A stretch of DNA of 64,000 bases from Gemmatimonadota bacterium. GTDB lineage: Bacteria; Gemmatimonadota; Gemmatimonadetes; Gemmatimonadales; Gemmatimonadaceae. The notes under the pieces were generated by a model, which saw nothing but the letters and a program-made list of their open reading frames with translations, was not told the origin of the DNA and did no database searches. Within the stretch, counting starts at the first letter, position 1, and each line of letters begins with the position of its first letter. Shown piece after piece: positions 54,967 through 62,741 of the stretch. The translations under genes were made by a program, and so were the position numbers. Where the stretch lies: contig JADJAD010000007.1 in assembly GCA_016704465.1 (NCBI GenBank), positions 124,001 through 188,000 of the forward strand, given 5' to 3'.

Positions 54967-55239
54967 GAGTCCTCCCTGCGATCATGACTGCAGCAACAAC
55001 CGGGAGAATGCGCCCGCGTGCACGGATCGGTCATGGTTCAATCCCTGATATCGTGCCGGGCGCCCCCCGATGCAGTCGCGCGCGGCGTGACACTGACGGA
55101 CGATGCGCCGCGGTCCGGTTGGTCGTGGGTGCGCGTGCAGGCCCTAACCATAACATGCGTGTCGCGGTGCGATTCCGCGATTCGCCGCTCCCTGCCAACG
55201 AAGGTGAACGCCACATGTACGGGCGGCGGCGGCGAACGC

Positions 55240-55305
55240 CCAACATGCACACAGCATGCACACGTATCGGCAACGGGTGCCCAATATGAATACAGCATGT
55301 ACGTG
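55240..55305. repeat. Imperfect 25-bp direct repeat
   Basis: Two 25-bp copies (55240-55264 and 55281-55305) share 19 positions, including the block ACAGCATG. Most differences are C/T or A/G transitions. Starts are 41 bp apart, about four helical turns. Confidence 0.5.
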
Positions 55306-55453
55306 CGCTGGCGACGCGCCTACCTGCCACGCGCCGCCGAAGTGCAAGCGGTGCGCACCCATGTCGTTGTCAGCCCATGTCGCCCAGACGCTCGGCGCTC
55401 GCCCGACAGGTGCGCCGCCCGCGCGACGCCATCGTCAGCACGGAGGTTCCTTC

Positions 55454-55460
55454 AGGAGGT
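55454..55460 (+). promoter_or_regulatory. Shine-Dalgarno AGGAGGT
   Basis: A perfect AGGAGGT 4 bases before the ATG at 55465. It rules out the long upstream extension of the open frame (to 55018). Confidence 0.8.
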
Positions 55461-55464
55461 ACAC

Positions 55465-56526
55465 ATGTCACGATACTCTTCGGTCCAGTCCGCGACTTCC
55501 CTGCTCGCGACCCTCGTGTTCGCGGCGTGCAGCATTGACGCCCCCACCGGTCCGTCGCGTCTGCAACCCGACGTGCTCGCCGGCGTCGCGGATGCCAATG
55601 CTGGGGTGAAGCGCCCGGGTCGCATTGACCGGGAAACGTTCGGCAACAACCTGTCCCACCCGGTGATCTTCGCCGAGGCCCGCGGAATCACGGGGCTCGC
55701 GCTGCTCAACGGATCGACCAGGCTCTACGAGAACACCGGCCTGCGGCCGACCGCTGCGGTCGATGCCCCCGCGCTCGCCGAGCTCACGACGGCGGGGTCG
55801 ATCCCCTTCTGGTATTCCGGCAACATCGCCGTCGAATCGACCGAGCCGCGGGACGTCTACTGGCAGCAGTCGAGCAATACCTGGCAGGCGGAGTGGGCGG
55901 GACGCCCAACCGGCAAGACGCCAGCGGTCGTCGACTGGGGTGACAACCTCCGGAGTGTGCAGTACGCGATCAACTCGGTGATCCGGGTCGAGCACGTGCT
56001 GGTGGCCGACGACGGCACCATGCTGCAGGGGTTCCCCATGGACGCGCTCGTCAATCCGAGCAGCCCGACTGAGAAGCAGGGGATCTATGCGGACGGTGGG
56101 GAGACGCAGACCGTGGCGCTGACACCGACCGTGTTCACGGATCGTGCGCGGCTCAAGATCGAGAAGCTCGCGGCCAAGGGCGGCGCGGTGACCCACACGT
56201 ACTTCAACAAGGCCGTCTACGAGGGCTTCGGCATCGACGGGCCCGGGAAGTACGCGGCCGAGATCAACGTCGGCGGACGCGTCATCTTCGGGTATGTCTG
56301 GATGATGAAGGACGTGACGATGCCGACCAATGTCCCGAAGGACGGCTGGTGGCGCATCACGTTCTCGGTGGACAACCTGAGCGGCGTGACCTTCACCACG
56401 TTAGGCGTCGACGATGCGACCATCGCGACCGTGACACCGACCGCAACCGTGGCAGAGATCTTCGTCAAGACCCGTCGAGGCGGCGGTGGCGGCGGCGGCG
56501 GTGGCGGGGATGATCTTCCGCACTAG
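55465..56526 (+). CDS. Lipoprotein with poly-Gly tail, unknown function
   Basis: A 353-residue lipoprotein with lipobox FAAC; the start is set by AGGAGGT. The mature part has an EVHILFAE-like region NLSHPVIFAEARGI and a central NSVIRVEHVLVADDGTMLQ segment with beta-rich character. A terminal run of about ten Gly follows TRR and precedes the end DDLPH. I recognise no family. It is the first gene of a four-gene group with an RTX lipoprotein, a coiled coil and a barrel-like protein, which suggests a surface complex. Confidence 0.65.
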   Translation: MSRYSSVQSATSLLATLVFAACSIDAPTGPSRLQPDVLAGVADANAGVKRPGRIDRETFGNNLSHPVIFAEARGITGLALLNGSTRLYENTGLRPTAAVDAPALAELTTAGSIPFWYSGNIAVESTEPRDVYWQQSSNTWQAEWAGRPTGKTPAVVDWGDNLRSVQYAINSVIRVEHVLVADDGTMLQGFPMDALVNPSSPTEKQGIYADGGETQTVALTPTVFTDRARLKIEKLAAKGGAVTHTYFNKAVYEGFGIDGPGKYAAEINVGGRVIFGYVWMMKDVTMPTNVPKDGWWRITFSVDNLSGVTFTTLGVDDATIATVTPTATVAEIFVKTRRGGGGGGGGGGDDLPH

Positions 56527-56627
56527 GTGGCATCGGCAGCGGCAGCGGGACCGGCGCGACGTCCCGAGCGAGGGGACCGCGCCGGTACACGTCGGTACGC
56601 GATGGATAAGCAGTGGAGGATGACACG

Positions 56628-57257
56628 GTGACACACACACGATTCCAGGGACTGTCCGGCATGCTGCTGATCGTCGGCGCGGTCGCGATGTGGGGATGTC
56701 AGCGCGACCTGCCGACCGGCGTAGACGCGCTGTCGACCCCCACCTTCAGCGTTGTCGCGTCCGAGCACGAGACCGAACCGGATCCGCGCATTCCGCCGGT
56801 GTGCCATGGGTACACGGCGACGATCTGGTGGAACATGCCGGCCGAGCTGATCCCGAAGGGGGCCACGATCAAGCCGCACGTCCTCGACGTCCGGCCTGAT
56901 GAGGGCGATGTGGATCCCCTCGAGGACCACGACGATGCTAGCGGCGGTTGGGGATACCGCATCGTCGGCACGTCGGGCGACGACGTCATCGTCGGTTCGC
57001 CGAAGAAGGACCGCATCTTCGGCCAGAACGGGAACGACCTGTTGTACGGCGGGCCCGGACCGGATCGCCTGTACGGCGGAAACGACCGCGACCGACTGTA
57101 CGGAGAGGTATCCAACAATTGGCTATTTGGCGAAGCGGGGATCGACTGGCTCTTCGGCGGCAGCGGACGCGACGTGCTCGACGGCGGAACCGGCGATAAC
57201 CACCTCGAGAGCGGGGACCAGGCAGACGAACCCGATGACGGATGCGGCGGACACTAG
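56628..57257 (+). CDS. RTX calcium-binding-repeat lipoprotein
   Basis: A 209-residue lipoprotein starting at GTG 56628, preceded by GGAGGA with a 7-base gap; another GTG at 56613 is less well placed. The signal ends MWGC. From about residue 105 there are RTX-type nonapeptides: GTSGDDVIVGS, GQNGNDLLYGG, GPDRLYGG, GRDVLDGGTGDN. They bind calcium in a beta-roll. RTX repeats normally belong to large type I-secreted proteins; a short lipoprotein with only a few repeats is unusual. The C-terminus is acidic (DEPDDGCGGH). It is downstream of the poly-Gly lipoprotein. Confidence 0.8.
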   Translation: MTHTRFQGLSGMLLIVGAVAMWGCQRDLPTGVDALSTPTFSVVASEHETEPDPRIPPVCHGYTATIWWNMPAELIPKGATIKPHVLDVRPDEGDVDPLEDHDDASGGWGYRIVGTSGDDVIVGSPKKDRIFGQNGNDLLYGGPGPDRLYGGNDRDRLYGEVSNNWLFGEAGIDWLFGGSGRDVLDGGTGDNHLESGDQADEPDDGCGGH

Positions 57258-57350
57258 AGAGCCGCCCCCGGTTCGGGTGACTGTTTGACGCACATTCACA
57301 TGCGGGGACTGGCCACACGCAAGTGCCCGGAAGAAACGGAGGAAATCCAC

Positions 57351-57878
57351 ATGTTCACACACGCGACGCGCACACATGCCGCACTCGCGGCAGCGCTGCT
57401 CCTCAGTGTCGCCTCTGCCGCTGCAGCCCAGTCCGGGTCGACGGCGGCGCAGCGCCAGAAGGGACAGCAGCAGGCGCAACAGCAGGCGCAACAGCAAGCG
57501 CAGCAACAGCAACAGCGGCTGCAGCAGATGGAACAGGCGCTGCAGAAGACACAACGCATTCGCGATCGCCTGCAGCAGATGGAGCAGGAGATGACTCGAG
57601 ATATGGATCGCATTCGTGACCAGGAACGCCTGCGTGAACACCAGGCCGTCCGCGACATGGGCAAGACGCTCGGCCAGATGGCCCACGACTTGAACGCGGC
57701 CACGTTGCAGCTGCGCGATCGCGAGCGCGACCGCCTGCAACTGCGTGACCCCGAGATGCAGCGTGACATGGAGCGCTTGCGCGAGCATGTGCAGGCAATG
57801 GGGACGCAGCTCGAGGACGGGCTCAAGATCATGGAGCGCTTGCAGCAGAGACTCCGGGTCTTGCAGCCAGGCAAGTGA
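57351..57878 (+). CDS. Exported Gln-rich coiled-coil protein
   Basis: A 175-residue protein starting at ATG 57351 (GGAGGA 7 bases upstream), with a signal peptide ending SAAAAQS. The next stretch is a Gln-rich block (QQAQQQAQQQAQQQQQ), then charged heptads with many Arg, Glu, Met and Leu through to the end. It should form a long alpha-helix or coiled coil in the periplasm. I do not recognise a family. Its stop overlaps the start of the next gene (GTGA), so the two are translationally coupled. Confidence 0.7.
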   Translation: MFTHATRTHAALAAALLLSVASAAAAQSGSTAAQRQKGQQQAQQQAQQQAQQQQQRLQQMEQALQKTQRIRDRLQQMEQEMTRDMDRIRDQERLREHQAVRDMGKTLGQMAHDLNAATLQLRDRERDRLQLRDPEMQRDMERLREHVQAMGTQLEDGLKIMERLQQRLRVLQPGK

Positions 57879-58813
57879 TCGCCAGGACCGTGGCACGGCG
57901 GGGAGCCTGTGCGCTAGGCATTGCGCTCCTTGCCGTCGCCGCGCCCGCGACGGCGCAGCGGGTCACGTGGAGCAGCAGCCTCGGTTACGCGGAGGGCGCG
58001 TACGTCTTCTCGGACACGTACCGCTCGATCTCGTGGCTCAATTCACTCACACTCAACCGCGGTCGGTTCGACCTGACCGCCTCGTGGCCGATCCTGGCCC
58101 AGAACGGCACGGTACTGAGCTACGTCGCCGGGGGCGCCGTACCGACGGGAGGACCCGACAACGGAGCGGTGCGGCGGCGAAGTGCCGGACAGACGGTGCC
58201 GGTGCGACCCGGACGTCGGGGAGGAAACTCGCGGAACATTCAGGGCGCGCTCGGCAGCGTGCTCGCCGCCGACACCGTGCCCGACTCGCTAAGCGTTGCC
58301 GGCACGGGCGCGATGGAGATTCGCGCCGGTGATCCGATGTTTGGCGCCACGCTCGCGACCTTCGAAGGGAACGGGGCGGTGCGGAGCTTCGGGGTCGAGG
58401 CATGGACGAAGGTACCGGTCACATCGGTCGAGTCGGGCGTTGGAACGGGCGCATGGGACTACGGGGCCGGTGCGTCTCTGGTTCTGGGGAACGGGCGGGC
58501 ACTGTTCTTCGCCAACGCCACGTGGTGGGTGCTGGGCGACATGCCCGATCTCGAACTGCGGGACGCGCTCTTCTACTCCCTCGCGCTTGGCGTACCGATA
58601 CGCGGTGCGTGGTCGTTGCTCACGTCGGCCAGCGCGTCGACCAGCATCATCGCCGGAAGCGACCCGCCCGTCTCGGCGCACCTGCTTGTCAGCCGGTCCC
58701 TCTCGGACGGGGCCGCGTTCAGCCTCGGCGCCGGCGTCGGGCTCTCGGAGTCCGCCTCCGACTTCACGGTCAGCCTGGGATGGACCACCCGGTTGCTCGA
58801 CGCACGCCGGTAG
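57875..58813 (+). CDS. Probable outer-membrane beta-barrel protein
   Basis: A 312-residue protein with a GTG start in the GTGA overlap. The signal peptide ends APATAQ. The mature sequence alternates polar and hydrophobic residues with many aromatic strand ends (VTWSSSLGYAEGAYVFSDTY, FFANATWWVLG, FTVSLGWTTRLLDARR), as in small outer-membrane barrels. An Arg/Gly-rich loop lies near residues 98-122 (RRRSAGQTVPVRPGRRGG). No closer family is evident. The coupling with the coiled-coil gene suggests the coiled coil works with this barrel. Confidence 0.65.
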   Translation: MIARTVARRGACALGIALLAVAAPATAQRVTWSSSLGYAEGAYVFSDTYRSISWLNSLTLNRGRFDLTASWPILAQNGTVLSYVAGGAVPTGGPDNGAVRRRSAGQTVPVRPGRRGGNSRNIQGALGSVLAADTVPDSLSVAGTGAMEIRAGDPMFGATLATFEGNGAVRSFGVEAWTKVPVTSVESGVGTGAWDYGAGASLVLGNGRALFFANATWWVLGDMPDLELRDALFYSLALGVPIRGAWSLLTSASASTSIIAGSDPPVSAHLLVSRSLSDGAAFSLGAGVGLSESASDFTVSLGWTTRLLDARR

Positions 58814-58829
58814 CTCGCGAGCCGCACTG

Positions 58830-58857
58830 CGCTCGGCGCCCCATGGGGCGCCGAGCG
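58830..58857. terminator. 28-bp perfect palindrome between convergent genes
   Basis: CGCTCGGCGCCCC faces its exact complement around a central AT (28 bp without mismatch). It starts 16 bp after the barrel gene and ends 13 bp before the MocA stop. It can serve as a bidirectional terminator, though no T run follows on either side. Confidence 0.6.
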
Positions 58858-58870
58858 TGCCGCGGCCGTC

Positions 58871-60103
58871 TCACGGCCGCCATTTCCCCCGCGCTACCGC
58901 CGGCACGAACTTGTCGATCCCGCGCGGCGGAAAGGCGAGCGTCTTTCCCTGCTCGGCACTCTGGTACGCCGCCATCAGGATGCGGACCACGTCCACCCCG
59001 TCGGCGAACGTGAGCTTGGCCGGCTCCTTGCCCTGGAAGGCGCGCACGAAGTGGCGGTCTTCATCCGTGTAGCCGTAGGCGATGTACTCCTGCGGCACCA
59101 CCGGCATGACCCCCTGCTCGGCGTTCTGCTTCTCCACCAGGTCCTCTCCCTCGCGCCCCGTGACTTGCCGCGAGAAGAACAGCTGCAGGCCGCTGTCGAG
59201 CGAGTTCCACTTCATGGAGTACTCCGGGCCGAGCAGCTCGGCCGACAGGCGCAAACCCGCCCCCACGAACGACCACGACGTGGTGGCCTCGCCGATCACG
59301 CGGTGCCCATCGGCGGTCTCGAACTCGATCGTCATCGACGCGAAGTCCTCGGAGGGGCGGCGGCGATAGTCGACGGCCTTGCCCATGGTCGCCTTGAGCT
59401 GCTTCGCATACTTGGGGCGCGTCCACTTGAGCGAGGCGATCTGCCCGGTGATGCGCACCGGCTTGACGGTGTCGTACGACTCGCCCGGTCGGGTGAGCAG
59501 GTGGCGCACGACGAACGCCGAGTGGCACATCATGTCGTTGAGCACCCCCCCGCCCTGCAGCGCTCCCTGCCAGAACCAGGGCCCATGCGGCCCGCTATGC
59601 TCCTCGGCGGCACGCGCAAGGTAGGGGCGCCCCGTGGTGGCGGCGCCACGCGCCCACAACAGGTCGCGCCCGGCCTCGACGTGTGGCGAGAAGAGCTGGT
59701 TCTCCAGGTAGCCCGTGGCGAGCCCCACCGATTGCACCAGCCGTTGCACCTCACGAGCCTCGGCGACGTTGCGAGCCAGGGGCTTCTCGCAGGCGATGCC
59801 CGTGAGCGTCCCGCGCCCGCGACGGATCGCGTCCACGACCTCCTCGACGTTCTCGACGCGGGCATGGTTGGCGCCGCAGAGCCACAGCGCATCGATGGCC
59901 GGATCGGCGACCATGTCAGCTATGCTCTTGTAGGGCTTGGCGGCACCCACATCGAGGTCACGGGCCAGTCGGGCCGCACTGGCGGCATTGGCAGCGGTCG
60001 GGCTCCACACGCCGAGGACATCGGCGTCGCGTACACCGCGCCATCCCTGGATGTGGAAGCGCGTGTTGAAGCCGGAACCGATGAAACCGACACCGAAGGG
60101 CAT
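58871..60103 (-). CDS. Gfo/Idh/MocA-family oxidoreductase
   Basis: A 410-residue protein from ATG 60103 with no export signal. The Rossmann fold is FGVGFIGSGFNTRFHIQGW; the family Lys is in GIACEKPLARN, and NDMMCHSAFVVRHLL lies in the substrate half. These enzymes reduce or oxidise sugars, inositols or related molecules with NAD(P). A long frame extends upstream through 60928, but it overlaps the divergent carrier gene and is artefactual. The start is immediately preceded by the C-rich (CCCCGTC) tract, as in the other MocA gene of the window. It is divergent from the YfcC-type carrier. Confidence 0.88.
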   Translation of the reverse strand: MPFGVGFIGSGFNTRFHIQGWRGVRDADVLGVWSPTAANAASAARLARDLDVGAAKPYKSIADMVADPAIDALWLCGANHARVENVEEVVDAIRRGRGTLTGIACEKPLARNVAEAREVQRLVQSVGLATGYLENQLFSPHVEAGRDLLWARGAATTGRPYLARAAEEHSGPHGPWFWQGALQGGGVLNDMMCHSAFVVRHLLTRPGESYDTVKPVRITGQIASLKWTRPKYAKQLKATMGKAVDYRRRPSEDFASMTIEFETADGHRVIGEATTSWSFVGAGLRLSAELLGPEYSMKWNSLDSGLQLFFSRQVTGREGEDLVEKQNAEQGVMPVVPQEYIAYGYTDEDRHFVRAFQGKEPAKLTFADGVDVVRILMAAYQSAEQGKTLAFPPRGIDKFVPAVARGKWRP

Positions 60104-60105
60104 GT

Positions 60106-60180
60106 GGGACGGGGGACGGGGGACGGGGGGACGGGAGGGGGTATTGTGGGGAGGGGAGGAGGGGCTGGGAAGGGGGGGAG
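60106..60180 (+). repeat. Long G-rich tract with GGGGGAC units
   Basis: Six G runs separated by A or AC (60106-60141) are followed by further GGGG-A blocks to about 60179. It begins 3 bp upstream of the MocA ATG and lies about 200 bp before the YfcC-type gene. It satisfies the G-quadruplex pattern many times over. Confidence 0.75.
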
Positions 60181-60374
60181 TCGTGACGCGGGTGGGAGTC
60201 GTCCCTGTCGGGTGAGAGGAATCGGCGTCACATTGGGCGACCTGTGCCGCCACGGGGCGGCAGTGTGTTGCACTCAGAAGAAGGCTATCGGATGCGCCCT
60301 CACGAGCATCGGACTTACGCCGTGGAGCAGGAGCTGAGCGTTGACGTCCTTCCAGTGACGGGCGCGGTTCGCGC

Positions 60375-61724
60375 ATGATGGCACACGTGCGACTCCCGCA
60401 TCCGATCGTGCTCCTGCTGTGGGGGATCGCCCTTGCGGCGGCGCTCACGTGGCTGCTGCCGGCGGGCGAGTACGAGCGGCGGGACGATCCGCAGACCGGG
60501 CGCCGGCTGGTGGTGGCGGGGACGTACCGGCAAGTGGAGCCCGCACCCGTCGGCCCGGTCGCGGCACTCGTAGCCGTCCCGCGCGGACTGGTCGAGGGGG
60601 CGGAGGTGATCATCTCGATCCTCTTCGTCGGCGGCGCCTTCGCTCTCGTGGAACAGCTCGGGACGCTGGCCAGGGGGGCGCGGGCGATCGTGCGGCGGTT
60701 CGAGGGGCGCGGCATCTGGGCCATCCCGGCGGTGGCGTTCGTCTTCGCATCGTTTGGGGCGATGGAGAACATGCAGGAGGAGATCATCGCCCTGGTCCCC
60801 GTGCTGCTCGTCCTCGGTCGCGGGCTCGGCGTCGATGCCATCACCATGGTGGCCGCCTCGCTCGGGGCGGCGGCCGTGGGGTCGGCCTTTGGGCCGTCGA
60901 ACCCGTTCCAGGCCGGCATCGCCCTCAAGCTCGCCCAGCTCCCGCTGCTGTCGGGAGCCGGGTTGCGGCTGGCGATGCTCGCTGCGGGATGGACGACGTG
61001 GGTCGCCTACACCATGCGCCACGCGACCCGTCATCGCGTCGCCGTCGCCGAGGGGGTGGACGGGGCGCACGCGGGCGATTCGTTCTCTCGGCGCGACGGG
61101 GTGATCCTCCTGCTGACCCTCCTCCCGCTCGCGACCTACGTGTACGGTGTGCTGCGCTTCGACTGGGGGTTCAACGAACTCTCGGCGCTCTTTTTTCTGG
61201 CCGCGCTGGTGATCGGGGTCGTGGGAGGGATGGGACTGAGTGAGGCGACGGCGTCGTATCTCAGGGGAATGGAGACCATGGTCGGCGCCTCGGTCCTGGT
61301 CGGCGTGGCGCGTGGGATCTCGGTCGTGCTCAGCGACGGCCGGGTGATCGACACCGTGGTGCACGGCTTGGCGGCCCCGCTGGAGGGGCAGCCCCCGGCC
61401 GTCGCGGCCCTCCTGATGATCCCGATCCACGGCCTCATCCACATCGCGGTCCCCAGCGTGAGCGCGCAGGCGGCACTCACCATGCCCATCCTGGTCCCGC
61501 TGTCGGACCTCATCGCGCTGTCGCGCCAGGCGACGGTGCTGGCCTACGAGACCGGGGCGGGGCTGACCGAGTTGCTGATCCCCACCAACGCCGCCCTCAT
61601 GGCCGTGCTGCTCGCCGCGGGCGTGCCGTACACGCGATGGATCGCCTTCGCCTTCCGCGGCTTCCTGCTGCTCACGGCCATCGGGGTGGCGGGGACGCTC
61701 GTGGCGGTCGCGTCGGGCGCCTGA
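60375..61724 (+). CDS. YfcC/DcuC-type membrane carrier
   Basis: A 449-residue protein with about 12 membrane helices starting PHPIVLLLWGIALAAALTWLLPAGEYER, a typical opening of the YfcC family (ion transporter superfamily, C4-dicarboxylate DcuC related). The family-typical SAFGPSNPFQAGIALKLAQ and IHIAVPSVSAQAALTMPIL re-entrant regions are present. It would transport a small anionic or amino-acid substrate; the substrate is unknown. ATGs at 60375 and 60378 are both possible; no clear ribosome site precedes them. Confidence 0.85.
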   Translation: MMAHVRLPHPIVLLLWGIALAAALTWLLPAGEYERRDDPQTGRRLVVAGTYRQVEPAPVGPVAALVAVPRGLVEGAEVIISILFVGGAFALVEQLGTLARGARAIVRRFEGRGIWAIPAVAFVFASFGAMENMQEEIIALVPVLLVLGRGLGVDAITMVAASLGAAAVGSAFGPSNPFQAGIALKLAQLPLLSGAGLRLAMLAAGWTTWVAYTMRHATRHRVAVAEGVDGAHAGDSFSRRDGVILLLTLLPLATYVYGVLRFDWGFNELSALFFLAALVIGVVGGMGLSEATASYLRGMETMVGASVLVGVARGISVVLSDGRVIDTVVHGLAAPLEGQPPAVAALLMIPIHGLIHIAVPSVSAQAALTMPILVPLSDLIALSRQATVLAYETGAGLTELLIPTNAALMAVLLAAGVPYTRWIAFAFRGFLLLTAIGVAGTLVAVASGA

Positions 61725-61796
61725 CGAGTCGATACGCGAACAGCCGGCGCCTGACGACAGTGCACACACCGCGCCGGGCCCGGCACCCGGCGTTCC

Positions 61797-62696
61797 CTAA
61801 CCGCCGGCTGGCGGTGCCTCATCGCGCTTGATCGGGCGTGCGACGATGATGGTGATGTTGTCGCGCCCCCCTCCGTCCAGCGCATCCTCGAGCAGCTGCT
61901 CGCACACCGCGCGCGCCGAGGTCATGGCGCGCAGCCGTTCGGCGATGCGCTCGTCGTTGACGTGCCGGGTGAGGCCGTCGCTGCAGAGCAGGTGCACCAT
62001 CCCCCAGTCGTTCGGTACCCCGGTCACGACCGGGGTCGTCTGCGCGCCGCCGATGGCGCTGGACAGGACGTGGGAGAGGCGATCCAGCTTGTGGTCCGTG
62101 CGGGTCAGGACCCCCAAGTCGATCAGCGCCTGCGCCATCGTCTGGTCGCGGCTCAGCTGGGTCAGCGCGCCGTTCCGCAGGAAGTAGTATCGCGAGTCGC
62201 CAACCTGCAGCAGGTAGATGCGCGGCCAGACGCCCAAAAAGAGGGTCAACGTCGTGGCCATCCCGCGTCGCCCGGGCAGCTCCTCGGCGCGCCTGGTCAA
62301 GGCCTCGTGCACACGCATCGCCGCGTCTTCCAGCGTCTCCCTGAAGCTGGCGTCGTCGGTAGGATCGGCCGTGTAGTACGTGCGCGTACTGTTGTTCACG
62401 TAACTCGTGATCGCCTCGAGCACGAAGCGGCTGGCCTCCTCCCCTGCCTGTCCGCCACCGACTCCGTCGGCCACCATGGCCAGGAAGGCCAGGCGGTCCG
62501 TGGCAGTGGTTGCGTGTTCGACGCCCGGCATGCTCGACTGGTGCACGCGGAGCTGGCGGTGAAGCGACGCGATGAGGAAGTGATCCTGGTTCTCGGTGCG
62601 GACCTTCCCCACGTGCGTCAGTCCAAACACGTCGATTTCGTCGTCGCGCGGCTTCTGCACGGTTCCGCCGCGCACTCGTTGGTCCTGAATCGCCAT
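61797..62696 (-). CDS. PP2C-type protein serine/threonine phosphatase
   Basis: A 299-residue cytoplasmic protein with the PP2C metal-site motifs: KVRTENQDHFLI, LAMVADGVGGGQAGEEAS, MATTLTLFLG, QVGDSRYYFLRNG, LCSDGLTRHV and GGRDNITIIVA. It removes phosphate from Ser/Thr residues using two manganese or magnesium ions and normally balances Hanks-type kinases. No kinase gene is seen in the window. The usual bacterial length is about 240; the extra N-terminal 30 residues are charged. Confidence 0.92.
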   Translation of the reverse strand: MAIQDQRVRGGTVQKPRDDEIDVFGLTHVGKVRTENQDHFLIASLHRQLRVHQSSMPGVEHATTATDRLAFLAMVADGVGGGQAGEEASRFVLEAITSYVNNSTRTYYTADPTDDASFRETLEDAAMRVHEALTRRAEELPGRRGMATTLTLFLGVWPRIYLLQVGDSRYYFLRNGALTQLSRDQTMAQALIDLGVLTRTDHKLDRLSHVLSSAIGGAQTTPVVTGVPNDWGMVHLLCSDGLTRHVNDERIAERLRAMTSARAVCEQLLEDALDGGGRDNITIIVARPIKRDEAPPAGG

Positions 62697-62741
62697 GCTG
62701 CTCCTCCGCTCGCGCTCGCCATCGGTTGGCGCCCGCTTGGC

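Larger units (their letters stand above)
54967..55464. other. Divergent intergenic region of 498 bp with direct repeats
   Basis: It separates the Ig-repeat lipoprotein (minus) from a lipoprotein gene (plus). Apart from the repeat at 55240-55305 and the ribosome site at 55454-55460 I see no gene. Several overlapping open frames on both strands look like artefacts. The length suggests regulatory content or a small RNA. Confidence 0.45.

Noticed and set aside
55038..55362. Several 70-100 codon frames in the divergent gap at 55 kb
   Set aside because: They overlap each other on both strands, lack ribosome sites and arise from the direct repeat; none resembles a protein.
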